32,469 nucleotides of DNA, taken from contig CAZNHL010000051.1 in the NCBI GenBank assembly GCA_964572965.1, positions 1-32,469 on the forward strand, in the 5' to 3' direction. A model generated the notes under the pieces. That model searched no databases, was not told the DNA's origin, and saw nothing but the letters and a program-made list of their open reading frames with translations. The position numbers were made by a program, and so were the translations under genes. The stretch is from CAZNHL01 sp964572965 (GTDB lineage: Bacteria; Bacteroidota; Bacteroidia; Cytophagales; UBA9547). Each line of letters starts with the position of its first letter. The stretch's first letter is position 1. Below are positions 1-7,979 of the stretch, piece after piece.

Positions 1-778
1 CCGGATTAGCTGCATTGTAAGCTTTGGTTTTATTAGCAGCTGTAACTGTCAAAAGCTTTTTAGTAATAGTTAGTGTTGCGGTTTTTGTTGCACCGCTATA
101 ATTGCCGTTAGCAGCCTGAGTGGCAGTAATTGTTACCGAGCCTGCACCTGTGATAGTCACCACACCGGCAGGAGTGATAGTTGCTCCGGTGCCTGTAACA
201 GTATAAGTAATTGCTCCTGCAGAGTTAGAAGTAGCGCCTGCCTGGAATGAAGCATCGCCATAAGTCTTGCTGATATTTGTAAATGTAATTGTTGGAGTAA
301 TTGCAGTTACTGTCAATGTTCCTTTTACATAAGCAAAGTTATAGTTATTAGAAGCAGCACCTGAAGCATTGATATCATAAGTACCAACTGCACTTGTTGT
401 GGTTGCTGTTGTACTTACTGTCGGTTGAGTTGCCAGGCTAGCAGCGTTGTCAGAACCAACGAAACCTGAATATGTCACAGTTAATGCCGGATTAGCTGCA
501 TTGTAAGCTTTGGTTTTATTAGCAGCTGTAACTGTCAAAAGTTTTTTAGCAATAGTAAGAGTTGCTGTGGCAGATCCTGAAGTATACGAACCGGCAGCAG
601 CCTGATTTGCAGTGATTGTTACCGTACCGGCACCAGTGATAGTCACCACACCCGCAGAAGTAATTGTAGCCCCTGTCCCTGTAGCAGTATAAGTAACTGT
701 ACCTGTTGAGTTAGAAGCAACAGCTGCCGTAAATGATCCGTCACCATAAGTTTTACTGATGTTTGCAAAACTGATTGT
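1..778 (-). repeat. Tandem 486-bp (162-codon) MBG repeats inside the chitinase
   Basis: The stretch beginning ccggattagctgcattgtaa at position 1 recurs at 487 almost unchanged for about 70 bases, giving a 486-bp period that is a whole number of codons. Each unit codes for two beta-sandwich modules, one starting near KTYGD and one near LTVTAANKTKAYN. One full unit and part of another are visible, and the array continues off the left edge. Such arrays serve as surface spacers and can change copy number by recombination. Confidence 0.85.
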
Positions 779-2587
779 AGGGGCAGAACTGCAACCTGTT
801 GTCATTGTAGCAGTTACAGGCGTACGGGCGCAAGAAGCTCCGGCGCAAGAACCACCTGTTGTCCATGAATTGTCAGAACCCGGAATACTCTGTGTCCACC
901 ATTCTGCTGTATAAAGTGTATTATTATATATACAGGACATACCTTTTGTGTAAATATTTCCTGATACATAAGCACTTACTCCCTGGCAATTTGAACCAAC
1001 TGTGACTTTTTCAATATAATAAGTTGTTGTTCCTGTAATATTGGGACTGTATGAAGTTCCTGTATTTACTTTTGTACCATTACTTGCTGCTGTGTACCAT
1101 TCATAAGTAGCACCGTTAACAGGACTATTGATAGCCATTGTTACTGAACCGGCTCCGCAACGGGAAACTCCGTTAACATCTACAAGAGAAGATGTAATTA
1201 CAACACTACTGGTTTTTGATGCACATCCCGTAGCGCTAACAGTTACTCCATAGGTTCCAGCACTTGAAACCGTATAAGTTTGTGAGTTTGCCCCTGATAT
1301 TGCGGCATTATTTTTTGTCCATGCATAATTGATTCCTGATCCGTTTATACCCGCATTTAACGTTACTGTAGCCGGATTGCAAAGGTCTTTAGTGGAGCCT
1401 AAGCTAACAGTTGGAAGTGAGGCACTTACTACAGCACTCTTGTTTTTAGAACATCCTGATTTCGATACAATTACCTCGTAAGTTCCTGCACTTGAAACAG
1501 AAAGAGAATTTGAAGAACCGCTGATAGTGGCTCCATCTTTTTTCCATGAATATGTTACTCCTGAAGGAGCAGTACCGCTGTATGCTTTCAGTGTGACTGT
1601 ACCTGCTCCGCATAGAGAGGCATCTTGCATATCAGGGCCTGTTAATGAACATGCATAAGTGTCCATTTTGGTTTTCATTGCACTTAGTAAGGAGTATTGA
1701 TCTGATCTGTCCTGACTGATCTCCCATATTATAAAACCAGAAGCTCCTCTTTGGCCTACGGCATAGTCGATTTTAGCGTCAAGAGTCACTTTGCTGTCGA
1801 AAGACCAAACATTGATAATTCCGTCTGCATCATTATAATAAGATGAAGGGTTCGATGAAGATATGTCAGCATATGTTCTTGGCTCGCTCCATCCGTCACG
1901 GGCATAAAAAGCAGCTCCAGGAATCATTTTGGAGTATGGGCAACCTAGGTTACGATAAATTTCCATAGCATCTTTCATGAACTGTACGGACGTATGATTG
2001 CTATTCGCTGGCATTGGAGCGTCATAAGTCATGATGTTAAAATAATCAAGATGGGTAAAAGCAGCAGCTTCGATACCAACAGTGTGTGCTGCTTCTCCTC
2101 CCAGCGCTGCTGAAAGCGTATAATTTGACCCTAATTTAGATTTGATAGCCTGAAGCATCAATGTAAAATTGGTCTTATCGTAACTTGCCGGAAATTCCCA
2201 GTCAATATCGATACCCGCTAAACCTTTTGTCTGGCAAAGTGACAGACAGGCATTGGCAAGATTGTTTCTATAAGTAGCATTGGCAGCAACACCGGAGAAA
2301 TTTCCGGAAAGCCCCCATCCACCAATGGCAATATGTAGTTTTACTCCGTTTGCTACACATTTGGCCTGCACAGCATCAAATACTGTTGGGGACATAATAG
2401 CTAAGGTACCATCACTATTTAATGAAGCAAAAGCATATATGACATCTGTGAGCTTGTTGTATTGTACAGCATTGGCTTGAGCCACAGATCTGTAATAAGG
2501 GAAATAACCTTTGATGCTTTGAGAATAGACTGGCTGACTGAATAGGAATGCGAGGATGCAAATTGTCAGGAGTTTAAATCTTTTCAT
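1..2587 (-). CDS. Secreted GH18 chitinase with Ig-like, CBM5/12 and MBG repeat domains (3' end outside window)
   Basis: The frame is open from the ATG at 2587 to the window edge, giving about 862 residues with no stop. A Sec signal peptide (MKRFKLLTICILAFLFSQ, then VYSQ) is followed by a GH18 barrel at about residues 25-310. The catalytic strand reads AGIDIDWEF, with the proton donor Glu131 and Asp127/Asp129. MTYD and a terminal FIIWE strand are further GH18 landmarks. The first Asp of the usual DxxDxDxE motif is Ala124. Two Ig-like/PKD-like domains follow (WKKDGATISG, WTKNNAAISG). A CBM5/12 chitin-binding module comes next (YTKGMSCIYNNTLYTAEWW), and then 162-residue tandem repeats with MBG-domain motifs (KTYGD, LTVTAANKTKAYNAANP). 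The protein should be exported and hydrolyse chitin or related beta-1,4-GlcNAc polymers; a T9SS sorting domain may lie beyond the window. Chitinase is a family-level assignment. An endo-GlcNAcase-type GH18 is the main alternative, but the chitin-binding module argues against it. Confidence 0.9.
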   Translation of the reverse strand, partial: MKRFKLLTICILAFLFSQPVYSQSIKGYFPYYRSVAQANAVQYNKLTDVIYAFASLNSDGTLAIMSPTVFDAVQAKCVANGVKLHIAIGGWGLSGNFSGVAANATYRNNLANACLSLCQTKGLAGIDIDWEFPASYDKTNFTLMLQAIKSKLGSNYTLSAALGGEAAHTVGIEAAAFTHLDYFNIMTYDAPMPANSNHTSVQFMKDAMEIYRNLGCPYSKMIPGAAFYARDGWSEPRTYADISSSNPSSYYNDADGIINVWSFDSKVTLDAKIDYAVGQRGASGFIIWEISQDRSDQYSLLSAMKTKMDTYACSLTGPDMQDASLCGAGTVTLKAYSGTAPSGVTYSWKKDGATISGSSNSLSVSSAGTYEVIVSKSGCSKNKSAVVSASLPTVSLGSTKDLCNPATVTLNAGINGSGINYAWTKNNAAISGANSQTYTVSSAGTYGVTVSATGCASKTSSVVITSSLVDVNGVSRCGAGSVTMAINSPVNGATYEWYTAASNGTKVNTGTSYSPNITGTTTYYIEKVTVGSNCQGVSAYVSGNIYTKGMSCIYNNTLYTAEWWTQSIPGSDNSWTTGGSCAGASCARTPVTATMTTGCSSAPTISFANISKTYGDGSFTAAVASNSTGTVTYTATGTGATITSAGVVTITGAGTVTITANQAAAGSYTSGSATATLTIAKKLLTVTAANKTKAYNAANPALTVTYSGFVGSDNAASLATQPTVSTTATTTSAVGTYDINASGAASNNYNFAYVKGTLTVTAITPTITFTNISKTYGDASFQAGATSNSAGAITYTVTGTGATITPAGVVTITGAGSVTITATQAANGNYSGATKTATLTITKKLLTVTAANKTKAYNAANP

Positions 2588-2709
2588 ACTTATAAATAGA
2601 TAATAGTGAAAACAAATCGATTGTAGGTTTTGGAATGTTTTATAGGATTTAACAGTACGTCAAATTAAAACGTTCAATGAAACATTACAATTTATTCTAT
2701 GATTAATAC

Positions 2710-2717
2710 CAAAAGTA
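2710..2717 (-). promoter_or_regulatory. Possible -7 box for the chitinase
   Basis: On the minus strand this reads TACTTTTG, matching the Bacteroidota TAnnTTTG consensus. It lies about 120 bases upstream of the chitinase start. No convincing -33 TTTG is seen at the usual spacing. Confidence 0.35.
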
Positions 2718-2830
2718 AGTAAAATGTTTGTAAAAAAATGTGATGTTTGTCGAAAAATAAAGGAGTGATATCGAATAAAGTGATGTAAGATTTATAGTTG
2801 ATTTGCTAATAATCTTCTTATGAATCAGTT

Positions 2831-2878
2831 ATAAAACAGAGGTCTCCGGAAAATATTTTCCGGAGACCTCTGTTTTAT
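2831..2878. terminator. 48-bp perfect palindrome, rho-independent terminator
   Basis: The two 24-base arms are perfect reverse complements with no spacer, running from ataaaacagaggtctccgga to its mirror ending in tgttttat. It follows the GSCFA gene (minus, ends 2894), and T-rich ends on both strands allow bidirectional use. Confidence 0.85.
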
Positions 2879-2893
2879 ATTAAAAATTGATGA

Positions 2894-3868
2894 CTAGTTG
2901 AAAGCCGACAGTCTTGATTCTATTTCAGATATTTCTAATGTTAAATTAAGTTTGGAAGAAAGTGTTTTTAGCCTTGTAAGGGTTGATTCCAGGTGTTTTT
3001 TATAAATGCCTGTTTGAGCCTGAAATGGCTTGTGATCAATGGCAAGTTTGATATTTTGCCAGTCTTTATTAAGCTCTTGTGTTTCAGTGGAAAAATATGT
3101 TTTTGAAAAAAAGTCGAAAATATAGTCTTCTGCTACTTTGTTAGGGTGAAGCATGTCTTCAGCATAAAATCGGTAATCGCGAAGATCATCCAATAGTAGT
3201 TCGTAAGAAGGGAAATAATAACTGTCCTGAAAATTCTCACTTAATTCATGGGCGGCTAATCTCAGTATAGATTTACTGACAGTGTTAAGAGGCAAAGTGT
3301 CTTTGATATGTCTTACAGGACTGACAGTCCAGATAATCTTCAGGTCAGGTCGTAGTTCCTTTAGTTTTTTATAAATAGGAGTAAAGGCTTCTGTAATCTC
3401 TTCGGTACCTAGCAAGACTTTTGAGAATTGTGAAGTAGGAATTTTGTGACAATTGGCAACAAACTGCCGGTTGCTGTTTTTTATGTAAATATAAGCTGTT
3501 CCTAATGTAATAGTAAGGTAATCTGTAGTTTGAAGGAAATTATGAATATTGGTAATAGTTACTTTGCCCTTGTTAATCAGTTCAGATTCTGAATTGGCAG
3601 CTATTTGCGAATGGAATTGATAGTCGCGCCAAATGTCCTGTGATAAAACAGGGTCAGGTTTGTATTGGTTGTCAATGGCCTGGTTGATGATATTAAATAA
3701 TGAGAGCGGATTAAAGATAACTCCGGCCGGATTACTCATTACTTTGAATTTATTAGAGTGAAGTCGCTCTCCCAGGCAATCAGCAAAACAGGAGCCAATT
3801 GAAAGGACGGGGTTTTGATGTGTTATATGAAAGGCAGCCGGTGATGGCTGAAGCGCTGTTCTAAACAT
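2894..3868 (-). CDS. GSCFA-domain protein (SGNH-hydrolase-like)
   Basis: This 324-residue protein carries the family signature GSCFA at residues 25-29, just after VLSIGS. GSCFA proteins belong to the SGNH/GDSL hydrolase superfamily, so Ser26 is the likely nucleophile and the Asp/His in the C-terminal DMLHPNKVAEDYIFD would complete the site. LTITLGTAYIY and WTVSPVRHI are further conserved blocks. There is no signal peptide, so it is probably cytoplasmic. The substrate is unknown; esterase or acyl-transfer chemistry is an inference from the superfamily. It lies downstream of the rplI terminator in the same direction. A weak -7-like box (TATATTCG, 3881-3888) would imply its own promoter and a very short leader. 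Full length for the family. Confidence 0.85.
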   Translation of the reverse strand: MFRTALQPSPAAFHITHQNPVLSIGSCFADCLGERLHSNKFKVMSNPAGVIFNPLSLFNIINQAIDNQYKPDPVLSQDIWRDYQFHSQIAANSESELINKGKVTITNIHNFLQTTDYLTITLGTAYIYIKNSNRQFVANCHKIPTSQFSKVLLGTEEITEAFTPIYKKLKELRPDLKIIWTVSPVRHIKDTLPLNTVSKSILRLAAHELSENFQDSYYFPSYELLLDDLRDYRFYAEDMLHPNKVAEDYIFDFFSKTYFSTETQELNKDWQNIKLAIDHKPFQAQTGIYKKHLESTLTRLKTLSSKLNLTLEISEIESRLSAFN

Positions 3869-3892
3869 AGCATTTTTGTACGAATATAAATA

Positions 3893-3927
3893 AAAAAGCG
3901 CCCCGTACAGAGTGCAGGGCGCTTTTT
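3893..3927 (-). terminator. Terminator of the rpsF-rpsR-rplI operon
   Basis: The arms aaaaagcgccc (3893-3903) and gggcgcttttt (3917-3927) pair perfectly around a 13-base loop. On the minus strand the hairpin runs into T residues. It lies 19 bases past the rplI stop. Confidence 0.88.
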
Positions 3928-3945
3928 ATTGTTGTTCGTTGAGAA

Positions 3946-4389
3946 TTACTCAGCAACCACTACAAATTTAATAGTGTGTTGTACTTCTTTATGAAGAGAC
4001 AATACTGCTTCGTATTCACCAGCTTCTTTAACGTCAGTTTTGAAAGAGATTCTCTTTCTGTCAACAGAGAAACCTTTTGCTTTTAAAGCGTCAGAAACTT
4101 GCAAAGAAGTAACTGCACCAAAGATTTTTCCGCTTTCACCAACTTTAGCTTTCAATTCAACTACAGCTGAACCAATTGCGGCAGCAAGGTTTTGTGCTTC
4201 AGTCTTGATTTTTTCTGCTTTGTGAGCAGCTTGTTTCAAGTTTTCAGCTAAAACTTTCTTGTTAGACTCGTTTGCAAGAACAGCCAACTTTTGAGGGATA
4301 AGGTAGTTTCTACCGTAACCGTCTTTTACCTTTACTACATCATTTTTGTAGCCAAGGTTTTTAATATCGTCAATAAGAATTACGTCCAT
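3946..4389 (-). CDS. rplI: 50S ribosomal protein L9
   Basis: At 147 residues this is the usual length for bL9, the elongated two-domain protein that binds 23S rRNA at the base of the L1 stalk. The N-terminal domain shows the family pattern MDVILIDDIKNLGYKNDVV followed by VKDGYGRNYLIPQ. A charged helical linker (about residues 40-75) leads to the C-terminal domain, which contains GKIFGAVT and RISF. It is the last gene of rpsF-rpsR-rplI, 9 bases after rpsR, and is followed by a strong hairpin terminator. Co-transcription from the promoter before rpsF is expected. Confidence 0.98.
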   Translation of the reverse strand: MDVILIDDIKNLGYKNDVVKVKDGYGRNYLIPQKLAVLANESNKKVLAENLKQAAHKAEKIKTEAQNLAAAIGSAVVELKAKVGESGKIFGAVTSLQVSDALKAKGFSVDRKRISFKTDVKEAGEYEAVLSLHKEVQHTIKFVVVAE

Positions 4390-4398
4390 TGTTGTAGC

Positions 4399-4650
4399 TT
4401 ATTTTAATAAGTCGGAAACATAAGGCATCAAAGAAAGGTGTCTAGCTCTCTTAACAGCCTGAGATACTTTAGTCTGATATTTCCAAGAAGTACCAGTAAG
4501 ACGACGAGGAAGAAGTTTTCCTTGCTCGTTTACAAACTTCAATAGGAAGTTAGCGTCTTTGTAATCGATGAACTTGATACCATTTTTCTTGAAACGGCAA
4601 TATTTCTTTCTGTTTTCAGCCTTAGCTACAGATTCGTTTACTAATGTCAT
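4399..4650 (-). CDS. rpsR: 30S ribosomal protein S18
   Basis: This 83-residue bS18 binds next to S6 on the platform of the small subunit. It shows the conserved core YCRFKKNGIKFIDYKDA, then LLPRRLTGTSWKYQ, and the basic VKRARHLSLMPYV near the C terminus. Its ATG overlaps the rpsF stop in an ATGA arrangement, so translation is probably coupled, which fits the S6:S18 heterodimer. The next gene, rplI, starts 9 bases downstream. The annotated start is supported by the overlap and by family length. Confidence 0.98.
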   Translation of the reverse strand: MTLVNESVAKAENRKKYCRFKKNGIKFIDYKDANFLLKFVNEQGKLLPRRLTGTSWKYQTKVSQAVKRARHLSLMPYVSDLLK

Positions 4651-5015
4651 GCTTCTACTGATTTAGTGTTTTCTTCTCTTTTTGGAAATCCTTTTCTTCT
4701 CTTAATAGCATACTCAACAGCAAATTTGTCAAGTGCAACTGTAAGGAAACGCATAATTCTTTCATCACGCTTATACTCTGTTTCCAAAGTAGCGATCAGA
4801 CTAGGTTCTGCCTGGAATTCAAACAACTGATAGAAACCAGTGGTTTTTTTCTGGATAGGATACGCAAGCTTTTTCAAGCCCCAGTTTTCCTCATGCACAA
4901 TTTGTGCTCCGTGCTTCTTAAGCACTTCCCTAAATTTTTCTACGGCATCCTTCATCTGTTGGTCAGATAAAACGGGAGTTAAAATGAATACCGTCTCGTA
5001 ACTTTTTAAGGCCAT
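4647..5015 (-). CDS. rpsF: 30S ribosomal protein S6
   Basis: This 122-residue bS6 is the partner of S18 on the 30S platform. The N terminus YETVFILTPVLSDQQMKDAV and the block ENWGLKKLAYPIQKKTTGFY are typical for the family, as is YKRDERIMRFLTV. The C-terminal tail is short and basic (IKRRKGFPKREEN), unlike the Glu-rich tail of E. coli S6. It is the first gene of the operon. A TAnnTTTG -7 box lies at 5055-5062, giving a leader of roughly 30 bases, which is too short to hold the S6:S18-binding leader RNA known in other bacteria. Confidence 0.98.
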   Translation of the reverse strand: MALKSYETVFILTPVLSDQQMKDAVEKFREVLKKHGAQIVHEENWGLKKLAYPIQKKTTGFYQLFEFQAEPSLIATLETEYKRDERIMRFLTVALDKFAVEYAIKRRKGFPKREENTKSVEA

Positions 5016-5054
5016 TACTTCTAATGTTTAAAATTTATTTTTATAATCGGTTTG

Positions 5055-5062
5055 CAAAGGTA
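5055..5062 (-). promoter_or_regulatory. -7 promoter box of the rpsF operon
   Basis: On the minus strand it reads TACCTTTG, a match to the Bacteroidota TAnnTTTG. It is about 40 bases upstream of the rpsF ATG, in the divergent gap shared with the OmpA-family gene. A -33 TTTG is not clear. Confidence 0.6.
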
Positions 5063-5158
5063 GGGATAAGTTTTTAAATAAAAAATTACTTAATTACTGA
5101 TTATGATACAATCCGGCTATCCTTGCCAATAGTTTTTGCCTATTAATATTATATACGA

Positions 5159-5189
5159 ATTGGTATATTATTTTTTTGAATTAGATTTG
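5159..5189 (+). promoter_or_regulatory. Promoter of the PorE-like gene
   Basis: ATTG at 5159-5162, 19 bases of spacing, then TAGATTTG at 5182-5189. This matches the Bacteroidota -33/-7 arrangement. Transcription would begin near 5195, upstream of both possible start codons. Confidence 0.6.
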
Positions 5190-5289
5190 TAGGGGTGTCA
5201 CTGTATCTTTTTAATGACATGTGCCGTTTAAGAGAAGGTATGTTAAATTATTGTTGACTTATTTTTTGATCTCTTGTATGGGGGAGCTA

Positions 5290-7392
5290 ATGAAATTATA
5301 TACTACTAAATTCTTATTAATAGCTTTTGTTTCACTGTGGGGCGTGTTTCAATCATATGCTCAGGAAGATCAAAGCATCGTTGCTCTTGCTGACGAGATG
5401 TATAACTATGGTGACCGTAAGGATGCCTTGGATGTTTATTTGCAGGCAATAGCAGCAAATAAAGATAATCTGCGGGCTAATTATATGGCTGGCATTTGTT
5501 ACATAGAAACAATTCACCGTGAAAGGGCCTTTCCTTATTTACAAAAAGCTTATGAGCTAAATCCGGCAGTTTCTCAGGATATCCTTTTACAAATAGGTAG
5601 ATCTTTACAGTTTGCCAATAAGTTTGATGAAGCAATTTCTTATTATCAGAAGTACCGTAAGGAAGTTGAAAGCCGTTCTTTTAAAGAGAGTAAACAGCAG
5701 AATTCTGATGTCCTTAAATTGATTGACAGAAAAATTCAGGAATGTGAAACAGGAAAAGAACTGTTGGCGCATCCAACTGAATTTCGTCTGGAGTCAATAG
5801 GGCAGGCCGTGAACTCTGAATATGCTGAATATTCGCCTGCACTGAATTCCGGAGAAGATCTTATATACTTTACTTCACGTCGCCAGGGTAGCACAGGTGG
5901 GCTGAAAGACAGAGATAACGAGTTTTTCGAAGATGTATATTTTAGCAAGAAGATAAACGGTCAGTGGCAACCCCCGCAAAACGTAGGTAAACCAATCAAT
6001 ACAGAATTTCACGAAGCCTGCATAAGTTTGTCTGCGGATGGGAAACAGCTTTTCCTTTTCCGTGAAGAGAACGGTGGTGATATATATATGTCAACTCAGG
6101 ATGCCGCTGGTAAGTGGACAGAGCCGAAACCTATAGAAGGAAAAATAAACTCAAAGTATTATGAGCCATCCATGTCTATTTCTCAGGATGGCAAGTTTTT
6201 ATTCTTCGTAAGTAACCGTCCGGGAGGCACCGGTGGTTTGGATATTTATTTGAGCCAGCTCGACAGTAAAGGAAAATGGGGTGAACCTACTAACCTGGGG
6301 GGAGTCATTAATACTACATTCAATGAAGAGTCTCCTTTCTTTGACCAGTCAACAGGAACTTTATATTTCAGCTCTGCTGGTCACAAAGGAATGGGGGGCT
6401 ACGATATCTTCAAATCTGATTACGACTCTACCAATGGTCAATGGGGAGCTCCTGAGAACCTGGGTTATCCTGTAAATACTTCTGATGACGATTTGTACTA
6501 TCAGGTGGCCATGGGGGGAGAACATGGATATTGTTCTTCTGTGCGTGATATTGGTGTAGGTGAAAAAGATATTTACCTGGTAAGAATACCACCGAAAAAA
6601 GTGGAGCCTCTGGCTTCTGAAATAGTTGATGATGAGAAAAAGAATGATCAGAAACTGTCTAATAATAAGCCTGTAGTAGCATCTAACAAGCTGGATGCTA
6701 CAAAACCGGCAGTAAAAACAGCCGACAAGCCAGCTGTTGCTGCAACACAGGATAAAAAGCCATCTTTAATAGCAACTAAAGTAAAAGGCAGGATTACGGA
6801 TAAAAATTCAGGTTTACCAATTGTTGCTACTATACAAATAGCAGATAAGTCTGGTAAGGTACTCAAGACTGTTAAAACGAATGAAAACGGCTTGTATGTT
6901 TTAGATTTGAAATCTATCTCTCCAGGTACAGAATATTCTGTTACTTTCAATTCTGATGGTTACATGTACGAAATGCGCCATGTATTGCCTAATCAGGATG
7001 GTGCTGAAGTATTGTTAGATATGTCCTTGAACAAGTTGCAGGTAGGTATGAAGAAAACACTTCGGAATATCTATTTTGATTACGATAAAACAACATTGAA
7101 GCCTGCTTCAAACCGTGAACTGGATGAAGTAGCCGCAATGCTCAAGAAAAATACTAATATGACAATTGAAGTCGGTGGACACACTGACAACTATGGTAGT
7201 CAGCAATACAACCTTAACTTGTCTCAAAAGAGAGCGGATGCTGTTGCGTCTTATCTAATTAGTAAAGGAATTGCAACATCGCGTATCAAGTCAATAGGTT
7301 TTGGGGAGAAGTTCCCTTTAGCGTCTAATGATGATGAATCAGAAGGGAGAGAATTGAATAGAAGAACTGAGTTTAAAATACTAGGTAAATAA
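5290..7392 (+). CDS. PorE-like TPR / PD40 propeller / CRD / OmpA-family envelope protein
   Basis: About 700 residues with four domains in order: TPRs (roughly residues 20-150), a WD40-like PD40 beta-propeller (about 165-435; DGKFLFFVSNRPGG, IYFTSRR), a carboxypeptidase regulatory-like domain (about 498-560; VKGRITDKNSGLPI), and a C-terminal OmpA domain. The OmpA domain shows IYFDYDKTTLKP, GGHTDNYG, LSQKRADAVASYL and ELNRRTE, which are peptidoglycan-binding features. This order is that of PorE, the T9SS component proposed to link the secretion machine to peptidoglycan; similar OmpA proteins also occur outside T9SS. The ATG at 5290 is chosen because it gives a clean Sec signal peptide (FLLIAFVSLWGVFQSYAQ) behind a GGGGAG ribosome site. 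An in-frame GTG at 5221 would add 23 residues ending with a lipobox-like LISC, notable because PorE is a lipoprotein. It stands alone, between a promoter and a convergent terminator. Confidence 0.9.
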   Translation: MKLYTTKFLLIAFVSLWGVFQSYAQEDQSIVALADEMYNYGDRKDALDVYLQAIAANKDNLRANYMAGICYIETIHRERAFPYLQKAYELNPAVSQDILLQIGRSLQFANKFDEAISYYQKYRKEVESRSFKESKQQNSDVLKLIDRKIQECETGKELLAHPTEFRLESIGQAVNSEYAEYSPALNSGEDLIYFTSRRQGSTGGLKDRDNEFFEDVYFSKKINGQWQPPQNVGKPINTEFHEACISLSADGKQLFLFREENGGDIYMSTQDAAGKWTEPKPIEGKINSKYYEPSMSISQDGKFLFFVSNRPGGTGGLDIYLSQLDSKGKWGEPTNLGGVINTTFNEESPFFDQSTGTLYFSSAGHKGMGGYDIFKSDYDSTNGQWGAPENLGYPVNTSDDDLYYQVAMGGEHGYCSSVRDIGVGEKDIYLVRIPPKKVEPLASEIVDDEKKNDQKLSNNKPVVASNKLDATKPAVKTADKPAVAATQDKKPSLIATKVKGRITDKNSGLPIVATIQIADKSGKVLKTVKTNENGLYVLDLKSISPGTEYSVTFNSDGYMYEMRHVLPNQDGAEVLLDMSLNKLQVGMKKTLRNIYFDYDKTTLKPASNRELDEVAAMLKKNTNMTIEVGGHTDNYGSQQYNLNLSQKRADAVASYLISKGIATSRIKSIGFGEKFPLASNDDESEGRELNRRTEFKILGK

Positions 7393-7410
7393 GAACTAAT
7401 GTTACCTTTC

Positions 7411-7455
7411 AAAAAAAGACCCCGCCTGCAAATTTTGCGGGCGGGGTCTTTTTTT
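7411..7455. terminator. Bidirectional terminator between convergent genes
   Basis: A 16-base arm, aaaaaaagaccccgcc (7411-7426), pairs perfectly with 7440-7455, and the inner gca/tgc can extend the stem. Seven As on one side and seven Ts on the other suit termination in both directions, serving the PorE-like gene (+) and the Gre-like gene (-). Confidence 0.92.
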
Positions 7456-7467
7456 GATCTTTATTTT

Positions 7468-7923
7468 TTAATATAAATCGAGGATTTTAACTTTCTGATC
7501 CCTGAATTGGAATGTATCTCCTTTTTTCAAACCTTCCATTAATTTATAGATAGGGCTTGAAGTAGATACTGCAAATATTTTATTGCCATCCATTTTTACC
7601 TCTCCTAAAGAGATACTTACAAAGAATGTCTGAACCTCTGTTTTTACAACAGCGCCCATAGCCACGGCCTCACTTGTATAGGCCGGATCCATTCTCCTTA
7701 ATACTTCTAAGCCTAGCGATGCTTCTTCCAGTTTTTTCCCGAACATCTCACGCTCTTTCTGGCATTGTTCACGAAAAGAATCAAATGATTCTTCAGCTGT
7801 TCCGATCTCGCTATTTGCGCTTTCTTCCGCTTGCATCATAGAGGAGCGGGCTGCATCTACGGTTTGGGACTGTAGCTTAAAGCACTCTTCCCAAATGACT
7901 TTCTTGTTCAATGTATCTGCCAT
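7468..7923 (-). CDS. Small GreA/GreB-like protein (often mislabelled 3-oxoacyl-ACP synthase)
   Basis: A 151-residue cytoplasmic protein. Residues 1-80 are predicted coiled coil, rich in Glu/Gln/Ser, with acidic residues around the turn (EESANSEIGTAEESF). That segment resembles in placement the DLSENAEY tip of Gre factors. Residues 85-151 look like the Gre C-terminal FKBP-like domain: FFVSISLGEV, then STSSPIYKLMEGLKKGD (compare SPLGKALLGKKVGD of GreA) and VKILDL. Gre factors enter the RNA polymerase secondary channel and rescue stalled complexes; whether this one does is inference. Bacteroidota carry a family of such short proteins that databases often label 3-oxoacyl-ACP synthase, for which there is no support here. 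It lies 56 bases after the epimerase gene in the same direction. Confidence 0.6.
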   Translation of the reverse strand: MADTLNKKVIWEECFKLQSQTVDAARSSMMQAEESANSEIGTAEESFDSFREQCQKEREMFGKKLEEASLGLEVLRRMDPAYTSEAVAMGAVVKTEVQTFFVSISLGEVKMDGNKIFAVSTSSPIYKLMEGLKKGDTFQFRDQKVKILDLY

Positions 7924-7979
7924 ATCAAAAAGTTTAACTTGTGAAATATGGTACTATAACGATAAATAAGCCAAAAAGT

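Larger units (their letters stand above)
2588..2893. other. Intergenic region: chitinase promoter side and GSCFA terminator
   Basis: This is a 306-bp non-coding gap, strongly AT-rich. It holds a possible -7 box for the chitinase (2710-2717, minus) and a 48-bp palindromic terminator (2831-2878). I see no open frame or RNA gene here. Confidence 0.6.

Noticed and set aside
1..778. CRISPR-like array because of regular repeats
   Set aside because: The repeat unit is 486 bp, translates in frame as MBG-type domains and has no short-repeat/spacer structure.
5016..5050. S6:S18-binding leader RNA before rpsF
   Set aside because: The leader implied by the -7 box is only about 30 bases and has no stable hairpin or CCG bulge that I can see.
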